Shown: positions 44,910 through 54,995, counted from the first letter of the stretch. The stretch is 64,000 bases of DNA from Bacteroidales bacterium (GCA_016937695.1 JAFGWC010000157.1:16076-80075), one strand, 5' to 3'. Notes: a model not told the origin generated them from the letters alone. Numbers and translations: made by a program.

Positions 44910-46184
44910 CTAATTGAGTTGATTTGAAAAATTTACTAAAAGCTTAAATAGAGCCTCGTACTTGTTTAAAGGAAGTGATTCAGATTTATCATAAATATTA
45001 TGATACTCAGAGTATTCACCTAAAGTGTAAATAAAAAAGCTTTTTACTCCATTTTTATAAAAAGGATAATGATCGCTGTTTGCGGCAGGTCCTCGAACAT
45101 AAATTTCAGGCAAATAGTTATTTTTAGCGTTAATTTTTTTTAACAACTCGAACTCTGATGTAAATTCTGTTGCATTAACCACTTTAATCCCTTTTTCACC
45201 ACTACCAACCATATCTAAATTAATCAAAAATTTGATTTTTTCTAATGGGAATTTCGGATTTTTAACATATTCTGAAGAACCAAGAAGCCCTAATTCTTCT
45301 CCACTAAAAAAAATAAAAGCAATAGAATATTTAAGTTTTTTACTGTTTTTAGAAAAATATTTTGCCATATCTAGTACAAGAGCAACTCCACTTGCATTAT
45401 CGTTAGCGCCCGGGAAATAAACATCCTTTCCCATTTGCCCAAGGTGATCGTAATGTGCAGAAAACACAATAAAACTATCAATTTCTCCATGAATGTAACC
45501 AATAATGTTTCTTGTATTATACGAATTTTTATAATCGTTTTCAATTTCGATATCAATAAATTTCAAGCTGTCCGGAATTGCACCTTTTAAGATTTTAACT
45601 CTTGGAAATTTATCTGCAGTTTGCGAAGGTATGTACATTAAATTTTTGTATTCTGTTTCAATTATCCCTTTAGCATTAAATAAATTATATTTAATAATAT
45701 CATCAGCAGCATCTTTAAAACCTTTGTTTTTCACATAAAATGTATCTATTAACAAAAAACTTTTTTCAATACTATCTTTACTTATCAATTGTAATTTTTC
45801 AGGGTAATTCATTAATTCATAATTCATTACAATAACAGGAAATTTTCCTTTAATTGTATTTGAAGATGAAGATACTAAATATTCTAATCCTGGAATTAAA
45901 CTATTTCCGTTAAGCTTTAAACTAATATTATTATGAAAAGTATTAACTGAAATATTAAAATTTTGAGTATACGAATTATCAAAACTTTCAATTTTATTTT
46001 TTTTAAGCAGGTCAATTATATAAAATGCAGTTAAGCTATCACCATTTTCTGAATATCCTCTTCCGGCATATTTTGAAGAAGAAATTTCGCTAATAATTTT
46101 GTGGGCAAATTTAATATCCTGACTAAATAAATTAGCATTATTGAAAATCAAAAAAAATAGAGAAATAAATAATATCAGTCTCAT
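44910..46184 (-). CDS. secreted M28-family zinc aminopeptidase
   Basis: 424 residues. Signal peptide to about 21 ('LIFNNANLFSQ'). The zinc ligands appear as 'FSAHYDHLG' (His), 'PGANDNASGVALVL' (Asp), 'FFSGEELGLLGS' (Glu catalytic/Glu ligand), 'INLDMVG' (Asp) and 'SDHYPFYKNG' (His), a complete co-catalytic set. Predicted to release N-terminal amino acids outside the cytoplasm. No type IX sorting domain. Divergent from tdk. Confidence 0.93.
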   Translation of the reverse strand: MRLILFISLFFLIFNNANLFSQDIKFAHKIISEISSSKYAGRGYSENGDSLTAFYIIDLLKKNKIESFDNSYTQNFNISVNTFHNNISLKLNGNSLIPGLEYLVSSSSNTIKGKFPVIVMNYELMNYPEKLQLISKDSIEKSFLLIDTFYVKNKGFKDAADDIIKYNLFNAKGIIETEYKNLMYIPSQTADKFPRVKILKGAIPDSLKFIDIEIENDYKNSYNTRNIIGYIHGEIDSFIVFSAHYDHLGQMGKDVYFPGANDNASGVALVLDMAKYFSKNSKKLKYSIAFIFFSGEELGLLGSSEYVKNPKFPLEKIKFLINLDMVGSGEKGIKVVNATEFTSEFELLKKINAKNNYLPEIYVRGPAANSDHYPFYKNGVKSFFIYTLGEYSEYHNIYDKSESLPLNKYEALFKLLVNFSNQLN

Positions 46185-46219
46185 AGTAAATAAAAATTTT
46201 AAAACTGTTTGTTTAATTA

Positions 46220-46227
46220 TATTTTTG
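46220..46227 (+). promoter_or_regulatory. candidate -7 element for tdk
   Basis: TATTTTTG, TAnnTTTG match, 41 bases before the tdk ATG. Confidence 0.3.
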
Positions 46228-46268
46228 TAAAAGTAATAATTGAAATTTAATTTAATAATTAAAGATAA

Positions 46269-46874
46269 ATGTTTCTAGAAAATAACTTTAAAAACATAGT
46301 AAAAAGAGGCTGGATAGAATTAATATCAGGCTCAATGTTTTCGGGTAAAACTGAAGAATTAATAAGGCGATTAAGAAGAGCTGAAATTGCTGGACAAAAA
46401 ATTGCAATATTTAAACCAGAGATAGACAAAAGATATTCAGAAAAAAACATTGTTTCTCACGATTCAAAAACAATTCCTTCAATGCCATTATCTGATGCAA
46501 AAAACATATTAAATCATGTAAAAGATATTGAAGTAGTAGGAATAGACGAAGCTCAATTTTTTGATAATGAGATAGTTGACGTTTGCAATACTTTGGCAAA
46601 CAATGGCGTTAGAGTAATTATTGCAGGACTTGATATGGATTTTAACGGAAATCCTTTTGGTTCAATGCCTGCTTTATTTGCAATTTCGGAATACGTAACT
46701 AAAGTACATGCAATTTGTATGAAATGCGGAAATTTAGCACATTATTCTCACAGACTTACTGCAACAAAAAAACTTGTTGAATTAGGCGAAAAAGATATTT
46801 ACGAACCTTTATGCAGAAGCTGTTATAACGAAATAAAAGCTAATGAAAGTTCTGAGCCTGAGCTGTTTAAATAA
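46269..46874 (+). CDS. tdk: thymidine kinase, type II
   Basis: 201 residues. Walker A '[17 protein letters not shown]', '[11 protein letters not shown]' (catalytic Glu, Mg site), '[16 protein letters not shown]' and two zinc CxxC pairs ('CMKC' and 'CRSC'). Salvages thymidine to dTMP. The next gene, an O-antigen ligase homologue, starts three bases after the stop, so the two are cotranscribed. Confidence 0.97.
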   Translation: MFLENNFKNIVKRGWIELISGSMFSGKTEELIRRLRRAEIAGQKIAIFKPEIDKRYSEKNIVSHDSKTIPSMPLSDAKNILNHVKDIEVVGIDEAQFFDNEIVDVCNTLANNGVRVIIAGLDMDFNGNPFGSMPALFAISEYVTKVHAICMKCGNLAHYSHRLTATKKLVELGEKDIYEPLCRSCYNEIKANESSEPELFK

Positions 46875-46877
46875 AAA

Positions 46878-48470
46878 ATGGGAAACAACATTTTATATAA
46901 TTACTATAAAAAAAATATCAATAAATTATATTTTTATTCGTTTATTCTTATTTCAATAGGATTATTGTTTTCGCGAATTTTAATAAGTACTGGATTTTTC
47001 TTAATTTTTTTCAATTGGATTTTTGAAGGAAATTTTAAACTCAAATTTGAATTAATAAAAAAAAACAAAGTAAAAATATTTATTAGTTTAATCTTTTTTA
47101 TTTATGTTGCAGGCCTTATTAATACTTCAAACTTAATATACGGGCTTGCAGAATTAAAAATAAAACTACCGCTTTTACTTCCAATTTTTTATATATCAGC
47201 AATAAAATTAAATGAAAAACAAATTAATGCAATATTTCATTTTTTTATTGTTTCTGTATTTTTTTCAACAATATTTGCGTTTATTAAATTTCAATTTTTT
47301 AAAGATTTTTTTTCTATTGAAGATATATACGAAATTTCGATTGTTGGTTTAAACTTACATTTATCTTTATTAGTAAATTTTGCAATTTGTTTAATTTTAT
47401 ATTATATTTTTTTAAAAAAAGAAAAGATATTAAAATATGATTTTATATATCTGATAATTCAAGTTTGGTTTATCCTTTTTTTATTTATATTAAACTCATT
47501 AACAGGATATTTCGTATTTTTTTCAATCGTTTTAATTAATGTAATTTATGTTTTAATAAAAATTAAAATAAATAAATTTAAAATATTGATAATATCAATA
47601 TTAATGCTTTTTATATTAATTCCTGTTGTATATACAATATCAATAATTAATGATTTTTACAAATTTGAAAAAGTTGATTTTAAAAATCTTGAAAAAATAA
47701 CTATCTCCGGAAATAATTATTATCACAACCTAAAAAGTAAAAGAAAAGAAAACGGAAATATTATTGATATCTATATTTGTAAAAAAGAATTAGAACAAGA
47801 ATGGAATAAAAAATCTGAATTAAAATTTAACAATTTAGATAAAAAAAATCAGCAATTATCTGAAACCATAATAAGATATTTAAGCTCAAAAGGATTAAGA
47901 AAAGATTCAAGCGGAATATCTAAATTAACAAAAAAAGAAATAAAATACATAGAAAACGGATGCGCTAATTATCTGTATATCAATAAATTTAGTATAAAAT
48001 CAAGAATATATCACATAATTTGGCAAATAGATACATTTATAAAAACAGGAAATGCAACAGGGCAATCGATAAGTCAAAGAGTTGAGTTTTACAAATCTTC
48101 AATATCTCTAATAAAGAAAAACTTTTGGTTTGGTGTTGGAACAGGCGATGTAATGGACGAATCGAAAAAAGAATTGTCTATGATTTCTTCATTAGAAAAA
48201 GGATACAGAAATAGAGTTCACAATCAATTTTTAGTTGTTTTCACAGGATTGGGTTTATTTGGATTTATTTTGTTTTTTGTGTTTTTATTTTATCCTGTTT
48301 TAAAATATAAATTGTTGAATAATTATTTATTTTTAAATTTTTTTACAATAGTTTTGGTTTCATTCTTTTCTGTAAATACTTTGGAAACGCAGTTAGGAGT
48401 AAGTTTTTTTAGTTTTTTCTATACTTTACTTTTTTATAATAAAGAAAAATTTGAGAAAGCTATTTTTTGA
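46878..48470 (+). CDS. O-antigen ligase/polymerase-family membrane protein
   Basis: 530 residues, extremely AT-rich codons (many Ile, Phe, Lys, Asn). About ten membrane segments, with a large extracytoplasmic loop at about 265-390, then the Wzy_C-like segment 'FWFGVGTGDV' and 'RVHNQFLVVFTGLGLFGFI' typical of WaaL/Wzy proteins. It would ligate or polymerise surface polysaccharide. The two convergent GT2 genes next door fit this. Its 3' end overlaps the convergent glycosyltransferase gene by 11 bases. Confidence 0.85.
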   Translation: MGNNILYNYYKKNINKLYFYSFILISIGLLFSRILISTGFFLIFFNWIFEGNFKLKFELIKKNKVKIFISLIFFIYVAGLINTSNLIYGLAELKIKLPLLLPIFYISAIKLNEKQINAIFHFFIVSVFFSTIFAFIKFQFFKDFFSIEDIYEISIVGLNLHLSLLVNFAICLILYYIFLKKEKILKYDFIYLIIQVWFILFLFILNSLTGYFVFFSIVLINVIYVLIKIKINKFKILIISILMLFILIPVVYTISIINDFYKFEKVDFKNLEKITISGNNYYHNLKSKRKENGNIIDIYICKKELEQEWNKKSELKFNNLDKKNQQLSETIIRYLSSKGLRKDSSGISKLTKKEIKYIENGCANYLYINKFSIKSRIYHIIWQIDTFIKTGNATGQSISQRVEFYKSSISLIKKNFWFGVGTGDVMDESKKELSMISSLEKGYRNRVHNQFLVVFTGLGLFGFILFFVFLFYPVLKYKLLNNYLFLNFFTIVLVSFFSVNTLETQLGVSFFSFFYTLLFYNKEKFEKAIF

Positions 48471-49263
48471 GGTGTTTATCTATTCCATTTTCGCACCATT
48501 TCAGTTTTTCATTTATAGCTTTATTTAAAATTGAATCATTAAATGAATTAGCTTTCCCTTCATTATGAAATAAATGATATTGAACCCCTCTAAACTTAAG
48601 GTTTCTTCTTTGTACACCAATATTAAATAATCTTTCAACAAATTCACTATCTTCTCTTCCCCAACTATTAAAATCTTCATTAAAACCATTAATTTTAATA
48701 ATATCGCTTTTAAAAAATGAAAAATTGCATCCTCTTACCCCATTATGAGAATTTGTTTTTGTTTTATAAAACAATTTAGCCAATAATGGAGAATAGAAAA
48801 AATTAATTCTATTTTTAAATTTTCTTGAAAAAATGTGAGGTCTTTCGAATTTTTGGTTTTCAAGCATTTTTTTTGAAGACTCTTCATTTAATAATACTCT
48901 TGAACCCTGCAAATAAATTTCTTTTTCTGAAAGACGAATATGATCATCAATAAATTTAGGATGTAAAATTATATCACCATCAATAATTATAATATACTCA
49001 TATTTTGAAATTGCAATTGCTCTATTTCTAGATGCTGCAAGTCTAAATCCTTTATCCTCTTGCCAAGAGTGTATAATTGGGGTTTGGCTTTTTTTTGCGT
49101 ATTCCTTAATCATATCCTTAGTATCGCTAGAAGAACCATCATCAGCAATTATTATTTCATCTGGCAATACATTTTGCATAAAAACACTATCTAAAGTAAG
49201 TTTAAGTGCTTCTTTCCAATTATACGTTGTTATTATTAAACTTGTTTTAACTTTTGCTTTCAC
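48460..49263 (-). CDS. family 2 glycosyltransferase (with galactosyltransferase-type C-terminus)
   Basis: 267 residues. GT-A fold with 'SLIITTYNWKEALKLTLDSV', 'IIIADDGSSSDTKDMI' and the DxD-like 'YIIIIDGDIILHP'; then 'GVRGCNFSFFKSDIIKINGF' and 'SWGREDSEFVERLFN' of the Glyco_tranf_2_7C type with the acidic ED motif. Cytosolic, membrane-associated, likely for LPS or capsule. Follows the second GT2 gene by 50 bases. Confidence 0.93.
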   Translation of the reverse strand: MKAKVKTSLIITTYNWKEALKLTLDSVFMQNVLPDEIIIADDGSSSDTKDMIKEYAKKSQTPIIHSWQEDKGFRLAASRNRAIAISKYEYIIIIDGDIILHPKFIDDHIRLSEKEIYLQGSRVLLNEESSKKMLENQKFERPHIFSRKFKNRINFFYSPLLAKLFYKTKTNSHNGVRGCNFSFFKSDIIKINGFNEDFNSWGREDSEFVERLFNIGVQRRNLKFRGVQYHLFHNEGKANSFNDSILNKAINEKLKWCENGIDKHLKK

Positions 49264-49313
49264 TTATATTTTTATAATTTATTAAACCCCCATTACCTTT
49301 TCAATTTTTTGCT

Positions 49314-50078
49314 TTATTCTAATTTTTTCCTTTTAAGCCAAAGTTTTATATATCTTGTACCAACAGCATACGAGTTTAAAATAGAAATAGTAAAACCCGG
49401 TATCCCATCAAATATTCCTAATTTTATAAAATAATGGTAAACAAATCTATAAAATGGTTTTATAATAATATGAAAAAATGTAATATGTCCAAATTTACCG
49501 TTATATAAATCATTTGCTTGCCACCATGCATATCTGTTTAACTTATTTACATAATTATCAATATTTGTATAAGTATTATGTAAAATTTTATTTTTTAAAG
49601 TTCCGGCTTTTCCAACAGGAATTATTTCGGCATGTACTTGTTTGTGTTCATATCTGCACAAATCTCTTTTAAACAAACGAATAACCCTATCATTTTGCCA
49701 ACCACTGAATTTTATCTTTCTTCCCATGAAAAAATTAGCTCTATAAATCCAATAACAATTAATTTTAGATTTACTTTCTAGAACACCAATTATTTCGTCA
49801 CGCAAAGCCATTGTTACTCTCTCATCAGCATCAATAATCAAAATCCATTCGTGTTTAGCTTGTGGAATTATCCAATTTTTTTGAGCAGCAGAATTTTTAT
49901 AATCATGCTGAATTACTTTGTTTGCAGTTTCTTTTGCTATGGCAAATGTATTGTCTGTGCTAAAAGAGTCTACTACAATAATTTCATCGGCAAAACTAAC
50001 AGATTCTATAACATCTCTTATATTATGCTCTTCATTTAAAGTAGGTATAATAGCTGTAAGAGCTACTTTTCTGTCCAT
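49314..50078 (-). CDS. family 2 glycosyltransferase, LPS-core WaaE/KdtX-like
   Basis: 254 residues. 'LTAIIPTLNEEHNIRDVIES', 'EIIVVDSFSTDNTFAIAKE' and 'WILIIDADERVTMALRDEI' then 'CYWIYRANFFMGRKIKFSGW' and 'VIRLFKRDLCRYEHKQVHAE' are the pattern of the WaaE/KdtX beta-glucosyltransferase group that extends the LPS core. 19 bases after the Crp gene, so the Crp-GT-GT run (50.8 to 48.5 kb) may be one unit. Confidence 0.93.
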   Translation of the reverse strand: MDRKVALTAIIPTLNEEHNIRDVIESVSFADEIIVVDSFSTDNTFAIAKETANKVIQHDYKNSAAQKNWIIPQAKHEWILIIDADERVTMALRDEIIGVLESKSKINCYWIYRANFFMGRKIKFSGWQNDRVIRLFKRDLCRYEHKQVHAEIIPVGKAGTLKNKILHNTYTNIDNYVNKLNRYAWWQANDLYNGKFGHITFFHIIIKPFYRFVYHYFIKLGIFDGIPGFTISILNSYAVGTRYIKLWLKRKKLE

Positions 50079-50097
50079 ATTAAATATATTATAGAAT

Positions 50098-50799
50098 TTA
50101 GCCTAAAGCACTAATTCTTTGTAGTTTTTTTAAATCGTTCACCTTAATTTTTCGTCCATCAAGACTTATTACATTTTCATTTGCAAAATTAGACAGAGTT
50201 CTTATTGCATTTGAGGTTGTCATGTTTGACAAATTTGCAATATCCTCTCTAGATAAATATACCTTAAGCGTTTTATTATTTTCTTCGAAACCAAAAGTAT
50301 CAATTAGAAATAATAATGATTCAGCCAAACGTCCTCTAATATGTTTTTGAGTAAGAGTTACGGTTCTTTCATTTGAAAATCCTAATTCTAAAGCTAATTC
50401 TTTTAACATTGCTATTGCAAGATCGCCATTTCTTCTGATAACTTCAAATAAAGCATCTTTTTCAATAATACATATTTTACTGTCTTCAATTGCTACCGCA
50501 GAAGAAATGTAATGATCACCGGCAAATAAGGCTCTATATCCAATAAAACCAATAGGTTTGGTCATTCTAACAATCTGCTCACGTCCGCCAACTCCTTCTT
50601 TAATTACTTTAACTTTACCTGAAGACAAACAAATTAAACCATTTGGTTTATCACCTTCTTTATAAATTATTTCCCCTTTTTTATAACTTGTACATGAATG
50701 ATATTCATATAAAATCTTTTTTTCATCAGGTGTTAAAACTCTAAAAACAGAATCCTTACTATCAATACAATTTTCACAAAGTATCTTGTTATGTACCAT
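50098..50799 (-). CDS. Crp/Fnr-family transcription regulator
   Basis: 233 residues. Cyclic-nucleotide-like beta-roll with 'YKKGEIIYKEGDKPNGLICL' and 'QIVRMTKPIGFIGYRALFAG', dimer helix, and HTH_Crp 'LSREDIANLSNMTTSNAIRT'. It has an N-terminal CxxC (Cys8, Cys11) and other cysteines, but not in the Fnr spacing, so an iron-sulfur cluster is not indicated. Effector unknown. Preceded by a good -33/-7 promoter. Confidence 0.92.
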   Translation of the reverse strand: MVHNKILCENCIDSKDSVFRVLTPDEKKILYEYHSCTSYKKGEIIYKEGDKPNGLICLSSGKVKVIKEGVGGREQIVRMTKPIGFIGYRALFAGDHYISSAVAIEDSKICIIEKDALFEVIRRNGDLAIAMLKELALELGFSNERTVTLTQKHIRGRLAESLLFLIDTFGFEENNKTLKVYLSREDIANLSNMTTSNAIRTLSNFANENVISLDGRKIKVNDLKKLQRISALG

Positions 50800-50825
50800 T
50801 ATTAATTAATTAATGTTATACAACA

Positions 50826-50854
50826 CAAATATAAATATTTAAGTGCAAACCAAA
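50826..50854 (-). promoter_or_regulatory. Bacteroidota promoter of the Crp-family gene
   Basis: On the minus strand TTTG (50854-50851), 17 bases, TATATTTG (50833-50826), then 26 bases to the ATG. Both -33 and -7 consensus parts are present at suitable spacing, the best match in the window. Confidence 0.6.
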
Positions 50855-50988
50855 AACTATTTAATTTCTTTTTTAAAATTATGCATAATTTCTAGAAAAC
50901 GTTTGCGAAATTATACATTTTAATTTTAATAACATATTTTGCAAGTTAAAATCATTTATTTAATTTTGAATTTTACAAAATACTTTAT

Positions 50989-51465
50989 ATGGAATATCAA
51001 CAAAATAATGCAGGTCAAGGTTTAGGAATAGCCGGATTAATTTTAGGGATTTTAGCAATAATTTTAGCAATAATTCCTTGTACTGCTATAATTGGCTTAT
51101 TTTTAGGTGTAATTGGTTTAATTTTAAGCATTATCGGTCTTAATCAAGCTTCAAAAATAAGCTCTGAAAAAGGTTTAATTATTGCAGCACTAATTGTTTC
51201 AATTATTGGTATTTTAATTGCTGGTTTGTGGGGAGTTGCTTTTACTAAAATGGCTAAAGACAGTCATGTTTTTGAAAATATTGAAACAATTAAAAATAAT
51301 TATCAGGATATCAATAATACTATGGAAGATATTGATACAGAATTAGATAACCTTGATTCTTTGGAGTTTGAATCTGATAAAACAATGGATGAACTTGAAC
51401 AAAGCATGGAAGAACTTGAGAAATCGAAACCTGCGAAAATAGATTCTGTTGAACACAGAAAATAA
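50989..51465 (+). CDS. DUF4190 membrane protein
   Basis: 158 residues. 'GLGIAGLILGILAIILAII', 'IIGLFLGVIGLILSIIGLNQ' and a third segment 'LIIAALIVSIIGILIAGLWG' are the Gly/Ile-rich DUF4190 pattern. The C-terminal 60 residues form an acidic amphipathic helix/coiled coil. Role unknown. The next gene overlaps its end by 17 bases. Confidence 0.88.
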   Translation: MEYQQNNAGQGLGIAGLILGILAIILAIIPCTAIIGLFLGVIGLILSIIGLNQASKISSEKGLIIAALIVSIIGILIAGLWGVAFTKMAKDSHVFENIETIKNNYQDINNTMEDIDTELDNLDSLEFESDKTMDELEQSMEELEKSKPAKIDSVEHRK

Positions 51466-51862
51466 TAAAAAAACTTATTTATTAATAAACAGCATTTTTT
51501 TATTAATAATATTATTGATTATTATTTATTCATTTCAATATAATTTCAATAATAGTTTTAAATTAAAATCTTTATGTTCTGATTATTTTGGTAATAATTG
51601 CATTAGCAAGGGTTTATCCAGGGCATTTTCTCAAATTGTTAAAGGTAATTTTTCAGATGCTAAATTTTTAAATCCCTATAGTTTAAAAATATTCTTATTT
51701 TTTATTTTACAGTTTCTATTACGGATATTATCAAGTATTGCTATAAAAAATAATTTTAGCATAAAAAAGATACTGCTTACAGATGTTATTTTTTCTTTTT
51801 GTTTTTTCTTATACTGTTTCTTTGAATTTATTCTCAATTTCTTTTTTCTGCTGATAGTTTAA
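51449..51862 (+). CDS. DUF2752 membrane protein (TTG start)
   Basis: 137 residues. Three TM segments (about 10-30, 80-97 and 110-135) with the DUF2752 core motif degenerate as 'NNCISKGLSRAF' and 'NFSDAKFLNPYSL' (usual CPxCGxTRA and A..NP). The only in-frame start is TTG 51449 inside the DUF4190 gene, implying coupled translation. Function unknown. Confidence 0.72.
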   Translation: MNTENNKKTYLLINSIFLLIILLIIIYSFQYNFNNSFKLKSLCSDYFGNNCISKGLSRAFSQIVKGNFSDAKFLNPYSLKIFLFFILQFLLRILSSIAIKNNFSIKKILLTDVIFSFCFFLYCFFEFILNFFFLLIV

Positions 51863-51868
51863 TTTACT

Positions 51869-52897
51869 TTATACGCCCATGAGCACTTTTTTTAATTTAT
51901 CTACTTGTTTTGGCGTACCTATAACAAAAAGCTTATCATTTTTATTTAAAATAGTTTCTGGCGAAGGATTATAAATAAATTTTTTGTCTGCTGTTTTTAA
52001 TCCTATCAAATTCGCCCCTGACACTTTCCTGATATTAAGTTCACCGATTGATTTATTAATTAAACAAGAATCTAAATCAGAACATTTAATTTCTTCAAGA
52101 TTTGCATCTATACCTCCTCTTAAAAGAATTGATTCAATAAACTCTACAACATCAGGCTGCGAAACAAGTTTAGCCATTCTTGTTCCTCCAACTTTATCGG
52201 GCATAATAATATTAGTAGCTCCTGCTCTTTTTAATTTAGTATCAGAATGTTCTTCGGTAGCTCGGCTTATAATAAGTAAATTTTCATTAAACTCTTTTGC
52301 TGTTAACACTATAAATAAATTGTCAGCATCGCTTGGTAATGTTGTGATTAATGCTTTAGCACTTTCGATTTTCGATTTCAAAAGAATGTCTTCATGAACT
52401 GCATCTCCTGTAATCTGAATAAAATTATTGTTTAACAAAACATCTTCATTTGAATCATCTAAAAAAATATTAATGTTTTTTTCAATTACAAGTACTTTTT
52501 CGTTATCCAATAATAAATCTAATGTTGCTTGTCTCCCATTTCTGCCATAACCACAGACAATAACGTGATTTTTTAAATCTTTTAAAGCTCTTTCCATTTT
52601 TCTATTTTTAAAATACTCTTTTAACTCGCCATCTAGAATAAACTTAGTTGTGCTGGTTACAAGATAAGCATAAGTTCCAAAACTTATTATTATTAAAAAT
52701 GATGTAAAAATCATTCCTAATTGTGATAGTTGCCGAACTTCGCCAAAACCAACAGTTGAAATCGTAATCATAGTCATATAAAAAGCTTCAATAAGTGAAT
52801 ACTTTTCAATTAACATAAATCCTGAGACGCCGATTGAAATAACTACAAATAATACTATAAAACTTATATATATATATTTAAATTTATTAAATTTCAT
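51869..52897 (-). CDS. two-TM potassium channel with RCK (TrkA) domains
   Basis: 342 residues. TM1 (about 10-30), pore helix and selectivity filter 'STVGFGEV', TM2 (about 60-80), then the Rossmann RCK_N 'VIVCGYGRNGRQATLDLL' (GxGxxG, NAD site) and an RCK_C domain 'GLKTADKKFIYNPSPETI'. An MthK-like cytosolic-gated K+ channel. Its ATG overlaps the DUF2851 stop as ATGA (52894-52897), so it is translated with that gene. Confidence 0.94.
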   Translation of the reverse strand: MKFNKFKYIYISFIVLFVVISIGVSGFMLIEKYSLIEAFYMTMITISTVGFGEVRQLSQLGMIFTSFLIIISFGTYAYLVTSTTKFILDGELKEYFKNRKMERALKDLKNHVIVCGYGRNGRQATLDLLLDNEKVLVIEKNINIFLDDSNEDVLLNNNFIQITGDAVHEDILLKSKIESAKALITTLPSDADNLFIVLTAKEFNENLLIISRATEEHSDTKLKRAGATNIIMPDKVGGTRMAKLVSQPDVVEFIESILLRGGIDANLEEIKCSDLDSCLINKSIGELNIRKVSGANLIGLKTADKKFIYNPSPETILNKNDKLFVIGTPKQVDKLKKVLMGV

Positions 52898-54189
52898 GTG
52901 TTTATTTTAATTCTATTTATTTCCTGATGTAAAATCTCAGTTCCAACTGCACAATTTACACAATTTTTCTTTTCGCAATATTCATTTTTTAATTGTATAA
53001 GTGCTTGAGAATAAAATGCATTATCGGCTCTAACTCCCATGTCTATGAAATATCTAATTATTTTATTATTTTCTGCTTTTATATTTTCCAAAAAACTAAT
53101 TGCTCTATCTTTAATTTGCTGATTATCTGTAGATTGACCATAAACATATAAAAAAGGTATTATTGTATTAATTAAAATAATATCAATAGATTGCTTTCCT
53201 AATTTTTTCCTTTTATTGGGCGATTCTTTCTCAAAAGTGTAATGAGTTTCCCAAAATTCGGAAGCTTTTACATCAAAAATTTTTTTGAGGTCTTCAATTT
53301 TTTCAATTTCAATTATCTGAGAAAATAAAGAATTTGATTTAAATATCAAATTTGCAAATTGAGCAATTCGTATGCTTGGAAAATTTGAAGGTCTTAATCT
53401 TAAAAATTTCCATAAATATTTTTCTAAAGGTTTAAGACTATATTTTTTCTGAAAAAAATTATATTCATTTTTTAATTCCTTAAAATAGCTGATTTCTAAT
53501 TCATTAGTTAAAAATCCGGCTTGACCGAATAACAATGACTCAATTTGCATTATGCTGTTTTTTTGTTTTGCGATAATTTTTTGAGGCAAAGAATTAGCAA
53601 GCCATTCAAAAGGTTCTTTATTTATTTTAAAACCAAATCCTCTGGCTAAGATTTGATAGAAAGTTTCAGCCCAATCGTTTTTATTTTCTTTTAATTTATT
53701 TAATATATAATTAGATTTTGCTTGCAAACGTTCAACTAAAATATTTGATAACCACATTCTTAATTTAATTTCATTTACTTTATTAAAATCATTTTGACAG
53801 GCAATCCAATTAACACTTTTTTCAAGTTCTTTATACTTATCAATTAGATTTTCGTTGATATTCAATTTTAAAGTAGGAACTTTAATTCCTTTGCTATTTA
53901 AAATATTTTGATTGTCGTTAATATATACAACTTGTAAAACAACATTGTTAAATACTTCATTATCATTATGTTTGTGCAAATACCAATTTGATGATTTTAT
54001 TTCAATTTCTACATTTCCTGCCCATAATGTTTCATCAATTTTTATTTTAGCATTAAAAAAGTCTGGTCCGGCATCTGTATTTAAAGTTCCCTGATGAATA
54101 ATTTCAACACTTTTACCATCAATTTCAAGACTTTGCTTTTCAAATAGTTGATATTTCCATACGAATTGTAAAAAATTTTCGTTCATCAT
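52894..54189 (-). CDS. DUF2851 family protein
   Basis: 431 residues. 'GTLNTDAGPDFFNAKIKID', 'WAGNVEIEIKSSNWYLHKHN' and 'NVVLQVVYIND' are the DUF2851 N-terminal signature, fold reminiscent of restriction-endonuclease-like strands. The C-terminus has a CxxC pair ('CEKKNCVNCAVG'). A conserved Bacteroidota protein of unknown role. Overlaps the channel gene by ATGA. Confidence 0.92.
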   Translation of the reverse strand: MMNENFLQFVWKYQLFEKQSLEIDGKSVEIIHQGTLNTDAGPDFFNAKIKIDETLWAGNVEIEIKSSNWYLHKHNDNEVFNNVVLQVVYINDNQNILNSKGIKVPTLKLNINENLIDKYKELEKSVNWIACQNDFNKVNEIKLRMWLSNILVERLQAKSNYILNKLKENKNDWAETFYQILARGFGFKINKEPFEWLANSLPQKIIAKQKNSIMQIESLLFGQAGFLTNELEISYFKELKNEYNFFQKKYSLKPLEKYLWKFLRLRPSNFPSIRIAQFANLIFKSNSLFSQIIEIEKIEDLKKIFDVKASEFWETHYTFEKESPNKRKKLGKQSIDIILINTIIPFLYVYGQSTDNQQIKDRAISFLENIKAENNKIIRYFIDMGVRADNAFYSQALIQLKNEYCEKKNCVNCAVGTEILHQEINRIKINT

Positions 54190-54344
54190 TTACAAATTAT
54201 ATTTTTTACTATTTTTATTATATATCTTTACGTCCCATAAATAAATAAAAAATTCAGATTTTTTTTTATTTATTTCTGTAAAATTCATTAAAAACAATAA
54301 ATCTTCTATTTAGTTTTGCTAAAATTATACTATTTTTCAATTAA

Positions 54345-54995
54345 ATGAGTAAAAAGAATAAAATAAAAAAAAGGTCAACTAAAGAAAAATTCAAGATTTA
54401 TCATGAATTTTACAAAAGAAGTGGCTTATATCTTTTTTTAGGAAAAAATTTTTTGAAACTAATACTTATCTTAGCTTCAATAATTTTAATTATTTTACTG
54501 CTTGATAAAATTTTTGATTTAAAGCATCAACAAGAAATTATACGAAATTTTGTAGAACATCAAAAGCCTATTTACGTTTATCTGATTTTTATAATTTCTG
54601 AATCGATAATGGGAATAATTCCGCCTGATATTTTTATTATTTGGGCAAAGACCAGATATATAGAACATCCATATTTAATTGTTACAATTTTAGCAACTTT
54701 TTCATACATTGGAGGAATAAACGCATATTATATTGGTCTGTTAATAAGACGATTACCAAGAGTTAAAAAATTCATTTCTGTAAAATATGAAAAGAATTTT
54801 GATATGATTGAAAAATGGGGTGGAATTGTAATAATAATGGCTGCAATGTTTCCTTTGCCTTTTGCAATGATAAGTACTATTGCTGGTATTGTAAATTATC
54901 CATTTAAAAACTATCTTTTATACGGTTTAACTCGTTATATTAGATTTTATTTATATGCAATGGTAATTTTTGGTGTTTTAAAGAATTTTATCTAA
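54345..54995 (+). CDS. VTT/DedA-like membrane protein
   Basis: 216 residues, basic N-terminus, then about five hydrophobic segments. 'SESIMGIIPPDIFIIWAKTR', 'ATFSYIGGINAYYIGLLI' and 'FPLPFAMISTIAGIVNYPF' are like the SNARE-associated/VTT fold (DedA), with the re-entrant helix region. Possible lipid-flippase or membrane homeostasis role; family fit moderate. Its 3' end overlaps the convergent GAF gene by 8 bases. Confidence 0.72.
   Translation: MSKKNKIKKRSTKEKFKIYHEFYKRSGLYLFLGKNFLKLILILASIILIILLLDKIFDLKHQQEIIRNFVEHQKPIYVYLIFIISESIMGIIPPDIFIIWAKTRYIEHPYLIVTILATFSYIGGINAYYIGLLIRRLPRVKKFISVKYEKNFDMIEKWGGIVIIMAAMFPLPFAMISTIAGIVNYPFKNYLLYGLTRYIRFYLYAMVIFGVLKNFI

Noticed and set aside
46878..48470. 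Extreme AT content of the O-antigen ligase gene as evidence of horizontal transfer
   Set aside because: The membrane protein is rich in Ile, Phe, Lys and Asn, which forces AT-rich codons; its tdk partner and the flanks are similarly AT-rich.
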